The notes: a model not told the origin generated them from the letters alone. A stretch of 35,000 nt of DNA from Cristatella mucedo (GCA_009760855.2 WPIO01000067.1:1897501-1932500); one strand, 5' to 3'; shown: positions 1-12,751, numbered from the stretch's first letter. A program made the numbers and translations.

Positions 1-707
1 GCGCACCGACCACCTCAACCTTCCCCTCCTGCTCGCCGGACGCGGAGATGCGCTTGACGCTCGACAGGTGAGCAGCAAAAGCTACAAAGCCCGGGCTGGT
101 GAAGACGAGTGCCGCGAAGTCAGGAAGACGCCAGATCAGCTCCTCGGCCAAAGTGGCTGCTCATTCCTCTCATTCTCCGCCTCACCTGCAGGAGAGTGAC
201 CGTCGCGCTGGGCGCCAATTGGCACGCGAGCGTAAGCTCGGCAGCGCCTGCGTTACGCTTTAGAGACAGCATTAGTGCAACTGCGCCGTTTTAGAAGACT
301 AGGATCCGGTTCCAGCTTGCCGGCGACGCCCTGCGAGTGAGCATATGCCTGCTGCGTCGCATCGCTTCGCGGAGGTAGGTGATTAGCTTTCCGGTGGTAA
401 ACGAAAGCAAAAAGGGCGCTCTCCATGGCCAAGGTCACGGTAGGCGTGAAAACGTCGAAAAGCGCGAGACGGTCCACGAAACAACGCGCGCCAGCATACG
501 ATTATTTTCTATTAGTTAAACAACACGCGATACAACTCCCCGGGCATTATTCTGCAGAATTTGACCGGACGGTCGCGGAGAGTGCAAAATTGCTGACAAA
601 CTAAGGATAGATGACGCGTCGCTGTAGAAAGTGAATGAGAGAGGCGGACCGACAGGTATACGTAAGGAATACGTAAGGTATACATAAGGAGAAATAAAGA
701 AGAGACT

Positions 708-712
<5 letters not shown>
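1..712. other. No gene or repeat recognised
   Basis: Mixed-composition DNA. Short open frames on both strands lack domain signals or convincing splice partners. A gene reaching in from the left cannot be excluded. Confidence 0.5.

Positions 713-757
<45 letters not shown>
713..757. repeat. (GA)n microsatellite
   Basis: Uninterrupted GA dinucleotides, about 22 copies, inside a wider purine-rich stretch. Confidence 0.95.
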
Positions 758-762
<5 letters not shown>

Positions 763-1044
763 ATAGAACGAGAGAGAGACAGGGACAGAAAAGAGAAGGA
801 GAGCAGAAAAAGAGACGGGGACGCAAATGATGCGCAAGTAAAGAGGCATTACGAGATGTACGAGATGCACGGGGTCGTGGAGGTTGCAGCAGAGGTCACT
901 GAGGTCGTAACAGAGATCGTGGAGGTCGTATCAGCTGTCGCGGAGCTACTGGCACAGCTCTCGCAGACAGCGGCCGCAGTAGCGCGGGTTTGTCACGCGT
1001 TTCCGCCACGCTTGTCGCGAGTTCGAAATCAGCTCTCATTCGCT

Positions 1045-1315
1045 CTTCGCCTCCTCCTCTTCCTCCTTCTCATCCATCTCCTTCTTCTCTTCCTCTTCCT
1101 CCGACATCTTCTTCTCTGCCTCTTCCCCCTCCTCCTATTCCTCCTTCTCTTCCACCTCCTCCTTCTACTACCCCTCCGCCTTCTCTTCATCCTTCTCCTA
1201 CAACACCTCCTTCTCCTCCATCTCCTCCTCCTCTACCTCTGCCTTCTCTTCCTCCTTCTCTTTCTTCTTCATCTCCGCATCGTCCTTCACCCTTACCACC
1301 TCCTAGACCTGCTTC
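1045..1315. repeat. Pyrimidine-rich tract of CTTCTC/CTC units
   Basis: Plus strand is almost pure C/T for about 270 bp, built from irregular TCCTTCTCT-like units. Open frames across it give only Leu/Ser/Pro-rich low complexity, so no gene is called. Confidence 0.85.
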
Positions 1316-1499
1316 TCATCAAAAAAGCTTTCCAATGCGAGTCATTCATCCGCTCTCTCGACCGGACAGTAAAAACAAATGGCAGCTTCGCAGCAGCGAT
1401 GGCTGAGGTGCCAGGCAGAAGTCATCGAGCGCCGTTTGCTCCAGCACTCGCAGCCGTCGAGCAGCTAGGTTTACCTGCGGCGTCCAAGAAGAGACCGAC

Positions 1500-2830
1500 G
1501 TGATAGGCGGCCGCCTGCGGCCAGTAGGCGAAGAGCGCCTCCGCTACGAGCACGCTGTCAACGACCGCCAGGTCGGCGCCGTATGTCCGGCACTCGTTGC
1601 GCGCAGCCGTCCAAGCGAGCGAAGGTGCAGTCTGGCGGAAGCACTGGTACTCGAACGGCAGCCATCCAGAAGGGCACGGCGGAGAGGCGGCTGCAGCGCG
1701 CCGTGCGGGGGTGAATTCAGCGAGCTCGCGGCGAGCCGAAACTTGAGCGCGGCCCCGAGACGCCGCCGGCGCACGCGCGCGCTCGCGCGCGAGAAAGAGC
1801 GCGCCCCGTCGAGCTGGGGGAGGCGCAAGTGCAGCGCCCGATTTTCGGAAAGCGAGTTCTCACGCGCTCGACCGGTCGATGCGCGCGCGCGCGCTCGTGC
1901 GCCGACTGAAGCGGCGCCGCAAACCGGTATGCGGCGGCCGGTTGCGAAACGGCAAAACCGAAAGCGCTAGCTTCGCTCACCGCTCAAAGTAACGTTCGCA
2001 GGTCCCGAGCCGACCGAAGCCTGTCCGAAAAACGGAAGCGCGAATCGTTATCGCCGAGCGCGGCACCACATTGAACGAGTAAATCGCCGAAGAAAGGAAA
2101 TCGCCGGCGGCCGCACTCGCGGCGACGGACGCCCCACCTGGGCGGACGCGGCCAGCACTGCGGAAGCGAGCAATAGCGACCCCAAGATGGGCGCAGTCGA
2201 CGCGAGTGCGCCCGCCGTTGCGCGCTGCTGAAGCGCCACCATCATCCTCATCGGCTGCTTCCGACGCTGGCGCCGCTGCTGCTGCCTCTGCCGCCGCCGC
2301 CGAAGTGCCGCAGCGCGAAGTGGCGCAACGATCGCCGGCTCTCGTCCGACTCCGCGACAACGTGCGATGGGCGGCAGCGCGTGCGTCATCGACGACGCCG
2401 CCGCACGGCGACGCGCTTCGGCTCGCATTGCTCTAAAATAAACCGATACCTGGGTCGCGGCGAGTGCCGCTCGCTCCGCTGACTCGTGTCATTTGAGTGT
2501 CACTCGCCGCCGCCCTCGCCGCAGCGAGCGCTTCAATAGTCGCTGCGGCGCCTCTGCTGGCAGCACGCGATCGCCTCTCTTCCGGGCCGCCGCCGCCGCG
2601 ATGAATAATTGATCAGTCGCGAAAGCGATGCGACTGCTCGGCCCGCGCGGCGCTCGAGCAGGACGGCTGAGGGCGAAGCGAGAAAGCGTGCCTAGCGCCG
2701 CCTCGGCAGCCGCGCGCCGCGCGCGCGCGGCGCCGCTGCCGAGGCGGCGCGGCGACGGTCAGCGGTCGAGGAGCCGCGGCTCGCCCCAGCAGGCGGCTGC
2801 ATTCGGGAATTGGCTGCTGCGTAATTGAGG
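1500..2830. other. CpG-rich block, no gene supported
   Basis: High GC and CpG with overlapping open frames on both strands, all Ala/Arg-rich low complexity. Could be a promoter or 5' UTR region of a gene whose coding part is not visible. Confidence 0.4.
2695..2750. repeat. Perfect 16-bp inverted repeat
   Basis: GCGCCGCCTCGGCAGC at 2695-2710 and its reverse complement at 2735-2750, with a 24-base CG-only loop. Confidence 0.9.
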
Positions 2831-3065
2831 CGCGCGCGACGGGGTAGCAAAGCGCGAATCGGATCTCCAGCGCTACCCTAAACGCCCAGGCGCCGACAGT
2901 GAGTGGCTTCAATGGAACTGCACTGCTCTTGCCAAAGGAAAAAGAAATAATGGAAATGCTTAACTAAGGAAGTGCGATCGGGTGAAGCTCTGGCGGCGTG
3001 TCAATATCCAAACGCGCCGCAGTCGCAGCCGCCGCATGCATAACGCGATCCTCGCATGCACAATG
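2830..3065. repeat. Diverged duplicate, copy 1
   Basis: Aligns in the same orientation with 7045-7265. Shared landmarks are GCTCTTGCCAAA, AAGAAATAAT, and GGCTTCA...GGA before, and TCGCATGCAC at the end. Function unknown. Confidence 0.6.
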
Positions 3066-4533
3066 GACGAGCGGCCAAAGTTCGATACAGCACGCGCGAG
3101 CGCTCGTGGCGTCAGACGCTTCCGTTCGACACGAACGCCATCGCCGTCGCGCCACGAACGCGCGCTCCTCCGATGTCAGACAGCGGCCGGCCACCCGGGA
3201 GCAGGCGAAGATCTACCACGAATGAGACGTTTCCTGTCGTCATTGCGCCAAACTCCCAAGCGGCGATCATCGCTGCTCGACCCACCATCGAGATTTGGAT
3301 CATGAGGCTGGCCGTAAACGTCGGTTTCCACGAACCGCCAGGATTGCTAAACGCCGGGCCGGCAGAATAGTTTGGCGACTCTTTAAAGCTGAGCGGCACA
3401 CGGCGTGTTCGTCGAAAACTCGAGGGATATCGAGAAGGCGCGCGGTGCTAAGCATGAGCCCGTGGTTGTACAAGGACTCTATGGGATCGGATGCAAATTT
3501 AAGCCTAATAAAAATTGTGACAACAATAACAATATCAAAATACGTTTGCATAGCACCACAAAAGAACGGAATCTCTTCGGAGGCATTTCACATAGACTGA
3601 AATGGACGCATGCTGGTGAAATTACAAGCAATCAGTCACATTATCGCGCACAATTTCAGGGCTCGTTAGTATGTAAAGGACGATTGGCCATGAATTAACG
3701 GGGCAAAAGCTGTCGATAACATTGAAAAAATTGTAATTAAAATTAAAATAAGGCTGGACCATTGATCAGAAACATTAAGCGCTATATAAATCAGGGGATA
3801 TAATAATGGCGCCAAAGAGAAAAAAAGAATACACCATATCGTCATCAGTAATTGAACCCGCGATCTCCTCCTACAGCGGAGCCTAGCTATATGCTGAGAC
3901 CTATCGACTGTATATATATATTGACAAACTTGTTGACTCATCGAGCCATTTCGAGGTACCAACAACGTATCTCGAATAGTTGAACCAACAGGCCATCGTG
4001 CCGTGACTCACAGGAGAAAATCCAGCAGAAAATGATCGACTACTTTCAAGCCGACCTTTAGTTACGTAGCGTTGTGAAAATTTCGATCTGCATTGAGAAG
4101 AATACACCAGGCAAGTTTTTTCGGGTGTGTGTGATATCTAGAGACGTAGGTAGATCACAACTCCCTATGCAATACGACGCTAACGGTTGCCGTGAATTTC
4201 TGTAGCCAGGCTTGGCTGTCGCAAACGTTGCAACTGCCTTGTTGCGCCGATTCTTACTGATTTGCAATAGTAGCGAATTGAATTCAACGTTTTGCCACTC
4301 AATTTAGCTTCAATCCTTCAATCTCTTACTCAAGCCTATTTTTTAAGTTCGTCTCTATCAAGTTTTGCATCCCGCCTCTACTTTTTACTCAAGCCGGTTA
4401 GCTATTACTCAAATCAGTTGGAGAACGTGCCTTCTGTTCATATGCTCCCGTAGCATGGAAATGACACCCGACTGGGGTCGTGACATCAACTGACTCGACG
4501 CTTACAAAAAAAGCTTAGACTGCATCTGCCGCG
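3066..4533. other. Unassigned sequence
   Basis: GC-rich to about 3250, then AT-richer. Apart from the weak tRNA-like piece at 3845 and a GCGCTATATAAAT motif at 3779, nothing recognised. Confidence 0.5.
3845..3915 (-). mobile_element. Possible tRNA-like SINE head
   Basis: On the minus strand: GGTCTCAGCATATAGCTAGG, then GCGGGTTCAATTACTG (box B-like). No tail recognised. Weak. Confidence 0.3.
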
Positions 4534-4694
4534 CTGGTTTGACCCCGGTGTCAAGGCTCTCACCCCGATCAAGGTCAAGGTCAAGGCATTTGTTGGCCGA
4601 GGTCGCGGGCTCGAGCCCCGTGGCTTATGCGTAGCACCTGGATAGAGACTACGTTCTCTTGGAGCGCTGTACAAATGAACTATTCATTACTTCT
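4534..4694 (+). mobile_element. tRNA-derived SINE with LINE-like tail
   Basis: Starts CTGGTTTGACCCCGGTGTCA (diverged box A), has a box B-like GGGCTCGAGCCCCG, then a tail with a GAGACTACGTTCTC stem, GGAGCGCTGTACAAATGAA and an AT-rich end. Same family as the copies at 8889-9031 and 19133-19275. Contains duplicated AAGGTC units. Confidence 0.75.
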
Positions 4695-4757
4695 TACAAG
4701 TACAAAGAGATTAAGTTCTCTAGGAGCCCTGTGCAAAAGTAATGTGTCATTATTATC
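4695..4757 (+). mobile_element. Second SINE/LINE tail in tandem
   Basis: Repeats the stem-loop tail (AGAGATTAAGTTCTCTAGGA, GCCCTGTGCAAAAGTAATG, TTATTATC) directly after the SINE, so two tails stand head to tail. Confidence 0.65.
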
Positions 4758-5724
<967 letters not shown>

Positions 5725-7044
5725 TACACTCACACGACAAAATTTTTCTCAGGATTTACCGACAGTTGGCTTTTTGCAGAGTCCGAAGCACGCAGCAGGC
5801 TATCCTTCGCTGAAATTCCTTCACTCGATTGCGCCTGCCTTTCGCTCCTCGTGGATTGGGAATTCAGCGAGACAGAAGCAGCAGTATCGTCTAACCAACT
5901 GGCTAGAAGTGTCAGCCTCAGCTGACCGGGGGAGTGAAACCTGGCAATCACGATTCGCGTGGCGATTTTTCCTCAAGAGTCATTCCGAATCTGGAAGAGC
6001 GTATTGTGTAATAGTGGCTCCAGCGGCGGCAGCTCTTGTGGGAGTCTTGCGGAGACACGGCGAGCGAACTCAAGCGGTTAAAGAGACTCTCCCTTTATTA
6101 CTCTCAACGCGTACATCTTATATGAGAGCTCGAGATCAATCGCAGCAGGCGACACGAATCTAACGTGCATTACAGTCGTACTTCGCCACTTCGTGCTTCG
6201 ACTTTCGCGGCTTCACTCTATCGCTGTTTTTTTTAAATACGTACACGCATTTTCATTAAAGAATTGATCGAGATGGCGAAAATGATGCAGCGCGCTCTTG
6301 GTTGTCTGAGTCAATTATACACCCCCGTATTACAATAAAAATTAAAATCAATATACATATGGTCTGCAGGTCTATGTGCATTCGAGCACCCCGCATACCC
6401 ATCGACGCCAGGTGCAGCCGCTCGACCACTCCTTGAGTGTGGGCAAGAACTTTCTTCCAAAAAATATGGTGTGGTGAAACCAAGCCAATCAGAGCGCACT
6501 GTTCGCTGTTTTACTATCCTAGTGTCAGAAAATGTGTGCGCATAATTAAATGAACCATAACAATAATATGACACTTTTAGCGTCTACTGTGTCTTATTTT
6601 CTTTTATTCTGACTGATACATTGGTAAATACAAGTGTAATGGTGACTATTATGGTGTTATTTCATATCCAGAGGGCTCAAATAGTGCTATAAACCGTATT
6701 TAAAGGGTCGTGAACAGGTTTTCAATGCTCCAACTGCGAAAATAAATATTCGATTTATAAATAGAATCCTACTTCGCGAAAATTCTCTTATCACGGTAGA
6801 GTCTAGAAGGGATTAACCGCGATAAACGACGGTTGACCGTCCGGCGCCACGCGAGCGTTCGGCGGTGCGCCAGCGGTGGAAAAGAAGCCTCGCGGCTGTC
6901 GCGCGGCGGCTCCGCCTGCCGCTGGCACCGCGGCGAGCGGTGGTGGCGGCGCTTACGCGTACGTCGATTGGCTGCAGACGCCGTCGCAGTCGCGGCAGAT
7001 CTGCTGCTAGAAGCTCGCGTGCACTGCCGAGCCAGGAACGCCGC
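5725..7044. other. Unassigned sequence
   Basis: Mixed composition to 6170, AT-rich to 6800, then CpG-rich. No element or gene recognised. Confidence 0.5.
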
Positions 7045-7265
7045 GCTCGCGCGTCGACGTCACGACGCGAGAATCGAACATCAGCACTGCCCTTAATCCA
7101 AAGCATCGACAGCGGACGGCTTCATTGGATACGCGCGGCTCTTGCCAAAAGAAATAATTAAAGTGCTGAATTAAACAAGTGCGTCGTGCGTTAATACCCA
7201 GTAGCACCGCCGCCGCCTCAGCCGTCGTCGTCGCCGCACCTTCGCATGCACCTTCTCGTGATTTC
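7045..7265. repeat. Diverged duplicate, copy 2
   Basis: Same landmarks as 2830-3065 in the same order. Both copies follow GC-rich sequence, so the duplicated unit may extend further left (about 2640 and 6840), where the alignment is unclear. Confidence 0.6.
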
Positions 7266-7742
7266 AGCAGAAAACTGAGTACTTCAGTTTAATAGATACC
7301 AGCATCGGTTTCACAGGGCATCCCGTGCGACATCTACTTTCGTTCCCTCTCATTCGTTTCTTGCCTCCACCTTTAGATCGATCTCTTTGCACGCGGCCAA
7401 AGGCTTCAGAACTCCTCTTGTTAAAGAAACGGTGGAAAACGTACCGTAAAAATCGACTACGGTCGTAAACAGGGGTGATTTACCGCTGCTAACCAAAGAA
7501 AGGTCACAAAAAATAAGTCAGTGGGGCCGATTTTTAAACGTTTATATATGCATAGTATATATGACGATACTGTAAACACGTGTACACCGCGTAAAAATGG
7601 CTTGTGCGTCGTCAATTTTATTTTTGGTGAAGCACTTCTGCGATTATCTTGATGTCTTCTCCATCTGTTGTGTGTGGCTTTGAGAAATTAGAAGGAATTG
7701 CGATGGCGAGTGAGCCGAATGCCAGAGTCGGCGTCTCTTGAA
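7266..7742. other. Unassigned sequence
   Basis: AT-leaning DNA with no recognisable feature. Confidence 0.5.
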
Positions 7743-7945
7743 CAATAATAATAATAATAATACTATTGTATAGCCTCCCCCAGAGAGAATTCAAACTTGT
7801 CTAGGCACTTTATATTTGCTGCGCACGAAGCATTATCAAATGGTTAACGGTAGCTTGCACGATGACAGCAAGGCTAACATGGTTAGAGGAGACAAGGAAA
7901 GGATCAGAATGCAAATATTGTTAGTGGCAGTTAGAGCAATGCACT
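7743..7945 (-). mobile_element. LINE 3' UTR and tail
   Basis: On the minus strand: diverged 3' UTR, AAGTGCCTAGACAAGTTTGA, a CTCTGGGGGAGGC stem, then (TTA)n. The protein end is not present. Truncated copy. Confidence 0.7.
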
Positions 7946-8565
7946 ACGTATATGGCGCTTTCGCTCTTGGTGAAAGCTATCAAGATCATCGGTGCCTACA
8001 CGCAGTACCTTTGGCCAGCCGTCAGGTCGTCGTTTGCTTGGCTACAAAGCTCGATAGACTCGGCGTCACGGTGCGAAATATACGTAGCTAGTAACAGCGG
8101 CACGTTAGAGCTGCTTGCAAGGACACTGGTAAGACGCTTCCTTGTATTTTAGGGCTAGGTTTCAAGGTGCCAAATGCGCTTTCGCCCGAAAACGGCATGT
8201 GCCGATCCGTCAACTGTGCATGCCGGACGGATAGCATTTTCTCTGTCTGTTTCGCAATGATCACCTCACTAAGAGCATACCTATCAGGCTTCAGCCCGTT
8301 ATAAATTCGTGTACTGTAGGGTGGGAGGATTCGCAGCTGCGCCCTGCTACTTTTGTTGCACCATGCCACCATGGATGCTTAGTGTAATTTGAAATTCCGT
8401 ATCGATCTCAAGCGTGGACGCGATTTTGACCACCGGCATGCTCGGTGTCCATATTTCAGTTACCTACTTGCACCAGGAGCTTCTCTTTAGACGTCCTAAT
8501 GTTCAAAATGCCGTTCGAAGTTTTGCTAAGCCTTAATTATTCGTTTCCTCGCCTACTTGTATTAT
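7946..8565. other. Unassigned sequence
   Basis: No feature recognised between the LINE end and the SINE. Confidence 0.5.
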
Positions 8566-8730
8566 GGCTCATTTGCTCATTTGGTAAGGCACTTGCTTTT
8601 CACGACCTCGGCCCCGAAGTCGCGGGTTCGAATCCTGTGGTGGGCGATCTTTTATCGCCACTGCAAGCGTTGGTGATAGCCATAAAGGCTCTTTTGTCGC
8701 TATACAAAAAGAGGCTGTCAAACCAGCTAG
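8566..8730 (+). mobile_element. tRNA-derived SINE, second family
   Basis: tRNA-like head at 8566-8645 with box A-like TTTGCTCATTTGGTAAGGC and a good box B GGGTTCGAATCCTG. The ends do not pair as an acceptor stem, so this is not a functional tRNA. Body motifs are CACTGCAAGCGTTGGTGATA and GCCATAAAGGCTCTTTTGTC. Related fragments lie at 16190-16310, 31251-31356 and (minus) 33712-33790. Confidence 0.75.
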
Positions 8731-8888
8731 TTATTTATCAATATTTAATTTATTGAGTTCTCAGATGCGGTCAATAAAACGTGCTCAACGGCCAGCGCTC
8801 GATCCAAAACAGATCTCGCGAGCAGCGTCTACGAACCGGACTATAATAATAATAATAATAATAACAATAATAATAGTGCACTTTAAAA

Positions 8889-9031
8889 ATATATATAATT
8901 CATTTTTATAGCGCCCCAAGAGAACTTAATCTCTATTCAGGCGCTTCACATATGCCTCCGGGCTCGAGCCCACGACCTCAGCCAGACCTGGGGCCGGGGC
9001 GAGCACCTTAACCGCTAGACCAAACCAGCTC
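8889..9031 (-). mobile_element. tRNA-derived SINE with LINE-like tail
   Basis: Best-preserved copy. On the minus strand: TGGTTTGGTCTAGCGGTTAA (box A region), GTGGGCTCGAGCCCG (box B), AGCGCCTGAATAGAGATTAA, GTTCTCTTGGGGCGCTATAA, then AT-rich sequence. Its 5' end abuts the tail of the minus-strand LINE at 9032. A (TTA)n-like run at 8845-8878 lies past its 3' end. Confidence 0.8.
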
Positions 9032-9412
9032 GTGATAAATCGCCCTCAGTGAATTCAATCTCTCTCTAGGCGCTTTACATTTGCTGCAAAGGTAAAGGCG
9101 ACTGAATGGTAAGTAATATCAGGCTTGACAAACAACATGAATAACATGGTTAGGGGGTGACATGCACAGAGTCAGCATCCAATTATGGTTAGAGGCAGCA
9201 TGCACAGTGTCAGCACGCATAAACACATGAATGACGAATCACAGGGACCCAGTAAAAGCTGTCCTAAATAGGTGTTTTTAAGTTCTTTTTAAATGTGGTC
9301 AAGTCAGGGGATGTTGTGACGCAGGTCGGGAGGGAGTTCCACGCTTTGGGAGCATACGAACTAAATGCACGGTCTCCAAAGGATTTGAGGTTTGTACGAG
9401 GTATATAGGAGG
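9032..9412 (-). mobile_element. LINE 3' end (protein C terminus, 3' UTR, tail)
   Basis: About 9255-9412 on the minus strand encodes a decayed reverse-transcriptase C terminus with NLKSFGDRAF, SSYAPKAWNSLP and DLTTFKK. The region 9060-9250 is the family 3' UTR, and 9032-9060 is the stem-loop tail. The CR1/L2-like assignment rests on the known C-terminal pattern (YAPKLWNSLP). Truncated at the 5' end. Confidence 0.8.
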
Positions 9413-9944
9413 ACTATGCCTGCAGCAGTCGAGCACGCTCTGTCTCTCCTTCACCTTCGCTTTCCTTCGCACCGCGACTCTTTTCCCAACAGTGACACGA
9501 GCATCTGCCTCGCTGTGACAGTGCTCGGCGCCACTTTGCAATTTGATCAAATTGGAGAAAAAGCCACCGAGTGAAGCTGTACCTGATGAAGAGGGCACTA
9601 ATCTCTGCCTCATTTGCTAGGTTTTTGCAGGTTTCGTGGTTTTCGCCTCAATTAATGGCTCGCCGGTCACGAATACATGCACTGAATAATCAACGAATGA
9701 ACACCCTTCAACCAAAGCTCCCCTGGTATAGGGTTGACTTTAAAATGAGTGGCCTCACAACATGTTGTACTTGGCAGGAATACGACTTGGGCTAAGGGCA
9801 GATATATAGTATGTCACTTAAGCAAAGCTGCACTGAGTCTGTGCTTCACGGAAAGAGAGCTTTAAACAATCTGATTGATAGTAGCAGTCAATTTGAACCT
9901 TAAAATATCCACTTCTATTCTAGATTATCGAATAATAAAGGTGG
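9413..9944. other. Unassigned sequence
   Basis: Begins where the LINE homology stops. Nothing recognised. Confidence 0.5.
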
Positions 9945-10300
9945 GAGGACACCTAAGCATTTTAAAAGAACCGTATCTTTGTGTAGGCACTATACATATC
10001 CTGCAATTAAAGTAAATTAATTACTTATTGGCGACATGCATGGTGTCCGATGGGTTTAAACTTAATTTTAAACTTCGTTAAGTCAAGGGGTGTCTTGCCC
10101 TTGGTGGGTAGGTAGTTGTAGGGTTTGGGAGCATAAAAACTAAAAGTGAAGTCTCTAAAAGATATAGGATTGGTTAGAGGCACATCTGAACGACTTGATT
10201 CAGAATAGCCGCTGGTATGTTTCCAGGCACTATTGGAAAGTAGATGGAATCGGTCAACCGGAGCAATCGAGTACAGCGGCGTAAAGCTTAATGACACAAA
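9945..10300 (-). mobile_element. Decayed LINE 3' end
   Basis: Minus-strand reading gives LTNPISFRDFTFSFYAPKPY and DLTKFKIKFK, matching the copy at 19505-19925 with many substitutions. The tail at 9945-10000 is badly eroded. Older than the 9032 and 19450 copies. Confidence 0.7.
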
Positions 10301-10689
10301 CTCTACATACAGGAAGTACTAGTCATCCTTGATTGACCTTTGGCAGCCCTAAGTCAAGCTTGCTGGTTCATATTCGTTTAAGTGTAAGCAGAATGACGAT
10401 CGACAACGGTCAGAGAATATCAATGTGTGCTACTCTGGTAATTCTCCAACATGCGTGAGATATTGGCGAAGATAAGAAAACACTCGTTTGCTTCCAACTT
10501 CCACTGTGACCTCCTGACCCTCGTGCCTTGGTGCTCCAAATCAAAAGTTCCGCCTATCGAACTAGGAAGACGAGCTGTGATGGATAATAGCTGCAGAATT
10601 AGGCAGTGGCAGCCTTGTTTAGTAGACAGAAGGCGGAAGTGGGCGGAAGCAGCAACGACCGCTTGCAAGGAAGCAATCGGGCCGAGGGT
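10301..10689. other. Unassigned sequence
   Basis: Short open frames on both strands without recognisable motifs. Confidence 0.5.
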
Positions 10690-10900
10690 AATCTTCTTTC
10701 TAGGCACTTCATATTTTCTGCAAAGGAAGCACGATTGAATGGTTAGCGGTAGGTATTATGCTCAGTAAACAAAGCGAATAATATGATTAGGGATAACATG
10801 CACAGGGTCAGTAGGCGAGTATGTTCATTGGCAGCGTGCAGTGTAAGCGAACATAGTCACATAGAGAACGAATTACAGGGACCCCCACTAAATGCTGCGA
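10690..10900 (-). mobile_element. LINE 3' UTR fragment
   Basis: Shares CTTTCTAGGCACTTCATATT, GCAAAGGAAGCACGATTGAA, ATTAGGGATAACATGCACAG and GAACGAATTACAGGGACCC with the other copies (shown here on the plus strand of the window). No protein part. Confidence 0.7.
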
Positions 10901-11009
10901 TAAATGTCGAATCCTCGTTGTTGCAAGCTTGGATAAACTGCGGTATGATAAGTTTTTCAGCACGGAGTAATCAAAGAATGCTTGGACGAACAAGAGAATA
11001 AGTGAATGA

Positions 11010-11125
11010 ACGGGCATGATTTTACTCACCATTCAGTTGCATTTCCCTTTCCAGAAATTTTAAAGCGCCTAGAGAGAGATTAAGTTCTCTGAGGGTGCTC
11101 TATCAAGTGCATTATTATTAATGAA
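11010..11125 (+). mobile_element. LINE 3' UTR and tail
   Basis: Plus-strand copy: TTTTACTCACCATTCAGTTG, AAAGCGCCTAGAGAGAGATT, AAGTTCTCTGAGGGTGCTCT, ATCAAGTGCATTATTATTAA. A short copy in the opposite orientation to its neighbour at 10690. Confidence 0.75.
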
Positions 11126-11852
11126 TGAGCGCGGGGTGCTGTCAAGCGTCGCATGATGCAATGATTCGATTCGAGCGCGCTTGGTGTGCGAATCGTGACG
11201 AGTCGTGGCCTACTGTGAGGGGACATGACTGTGCAGCCTGCGAGCACTGGGAGACGGAGACCCTACCAGGGCTCAGACTGCTTATGTAGCCCCTAGCTCA
11301 CGAGCGGTGGAGGGCGAACGAATGTCTCGGCAGATGACTCGGCAGATGACTCCTGCCCAAATCCATGCATCGGCAGCATCTGTGGGGATATCCAGCTAAC
11401 AACAAACTGCCGCCAGCTGTCGGGCGGGTTCGGGAGGAACATTGACAGTGTAAAAACAACGCACGCCCAGAATATAAGGGCGCCGAATGAGTCCAGGAGG
11501 GAAGGGAGAATCTCACGACGCTTCAATGACAGTGCTGGCGCCACCTCTCGGTAAACCGTCCTGATCAGTTAGTTTTACCCCGGAACGAGCTCGAACCTTC
11601 TAGCTGCATGCGAGTTGGCTAAACATTCGATCGCCAGCAATCGCAAGCTAGTCGTAACAACGACGCGGGCGCGCGGTGGCTATAGCGGAGACGCCGCTCC
11701 GCTTCGACTCGTTTAGCGAACGACGAATGGCCGTCCATTCCCCACCCCCATCGTAACTGTACGAGCCGTGCGCCGACGACCTCTTTCTTACCTCGGAAAG
11801 AGCTGCGACCGCCTGCGCAGATTCGGTTGCTAACGCAGCTGCGGCACAGCAG

Positions 11853-11854
<2 letters not shown>

Positions 11855-11884
<30 letters not shown>
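11855..11884. repeat. (CT)n microsatellite
   Basis: About 15 CT units. Confidence 0.95.
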
Positions 11885-11887
<3 letters not shown>

Positions 11888-12481
11888 GAAAGAGCAATTA
11901 ATTAGACACGCACAGCTGCGGTTTGATGGCAACGCGACGAGTGGCGTTTAGCCTCCGTAGCCTGACGAGGTCCAAGTCTACGACGGAGCTCGAATAAGCT
12001 AATGCCGCCATCGGCTTAGCGGTTACTAAAGCCGTCTTCACATTCGACTTCGCGAAGCGCAACAGCCACTGTCTCTCGGGAACTGAGCTTGGATTGTATA
12101 TTCGCGCTAGGCTAGCATTACTTGATGGATCAATACTACCTTGTTGGGGGCTTACATTAATAGTTCATAAATGGCTAATAATAACTTCAATAATAACGGT
12201 ATGACTATTAATTAAACTCGTGCCGAGTATAGCTTACTCTGCACTCACTCGCGATCGCCCTACTGTTAGCTTGGGGCAGCCGCATTGCTAGGACTGCGCC
12301 TACGAACGATGACGAGCGCGACATACCTAACGTTCGGGCGCTGTCCGCCCAGTCCATCATGCGGCTTCGCCTTTGAAATTAACGCTCGCGAGCGCAACGC
12401 TGCTTAGACAGCGGCCGCTAATCCCTATCGATCAGCGAGTCGCGCGAGGGGTGTAAGCGTCCAGGCAATGAGAAGGACTCG

Positions 12482-12512
12482 ACCGCCCCACCCCCGCCCC
12501 CCCCCCCGCCCG
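12482..12512 (-). other. C-tract cluster (G-quadruplex motif on the minus strand)
   Basis: Four or more runs of 4-11 C within about 30 bp, with single-base interruptions. The minus strand could form a G-quadruplex. Confidence 0.6.
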
Positions 12513-12751
12513 ACTACGGACTCCCGGATGCGCGACTGCACGCGGTCGTGAGCAATGGTAAGGACACGCCGGCTGCATGAAGTCGCTCGGCTCGCGCGAC
12601 CCGAAATCACGCTTCACTCTACAACCGGCGGCGGACTCGACGTTGAAGCGGGCGAACGCGGTCCGAACAGACATCACCTCGCGGTCTTCCGCTTCCAAGT
12701 TCGCTGGAGCCGACCGTCCGATAGCCTCGGCCCGCGAAGGCGCGCCACCAA

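Larger units (their letters stand above)
11126..12751. other. Unassigned sequence
   Basis: Contains only the (CT)n at 11855, the C-tract cluster at 12482 and a 12-bp direct repeat (TCGGCAGATGAC) near 11328. No gene recognised. Confidence 0.5.

Noticed and set aside
856-1503. 215-codon plus-strand frame starting MYEMHGVVEVAAEVTEV
   Set aside because: First part is a GAGGTCGT-type repeat and the rest a pyrimidine tract. No recognisable domain.
8566-8645. Functional tRNA gene
   Set aside because: Good boxes A and B, but the ends do not form an acceptor stem and the SINE body follows directly.
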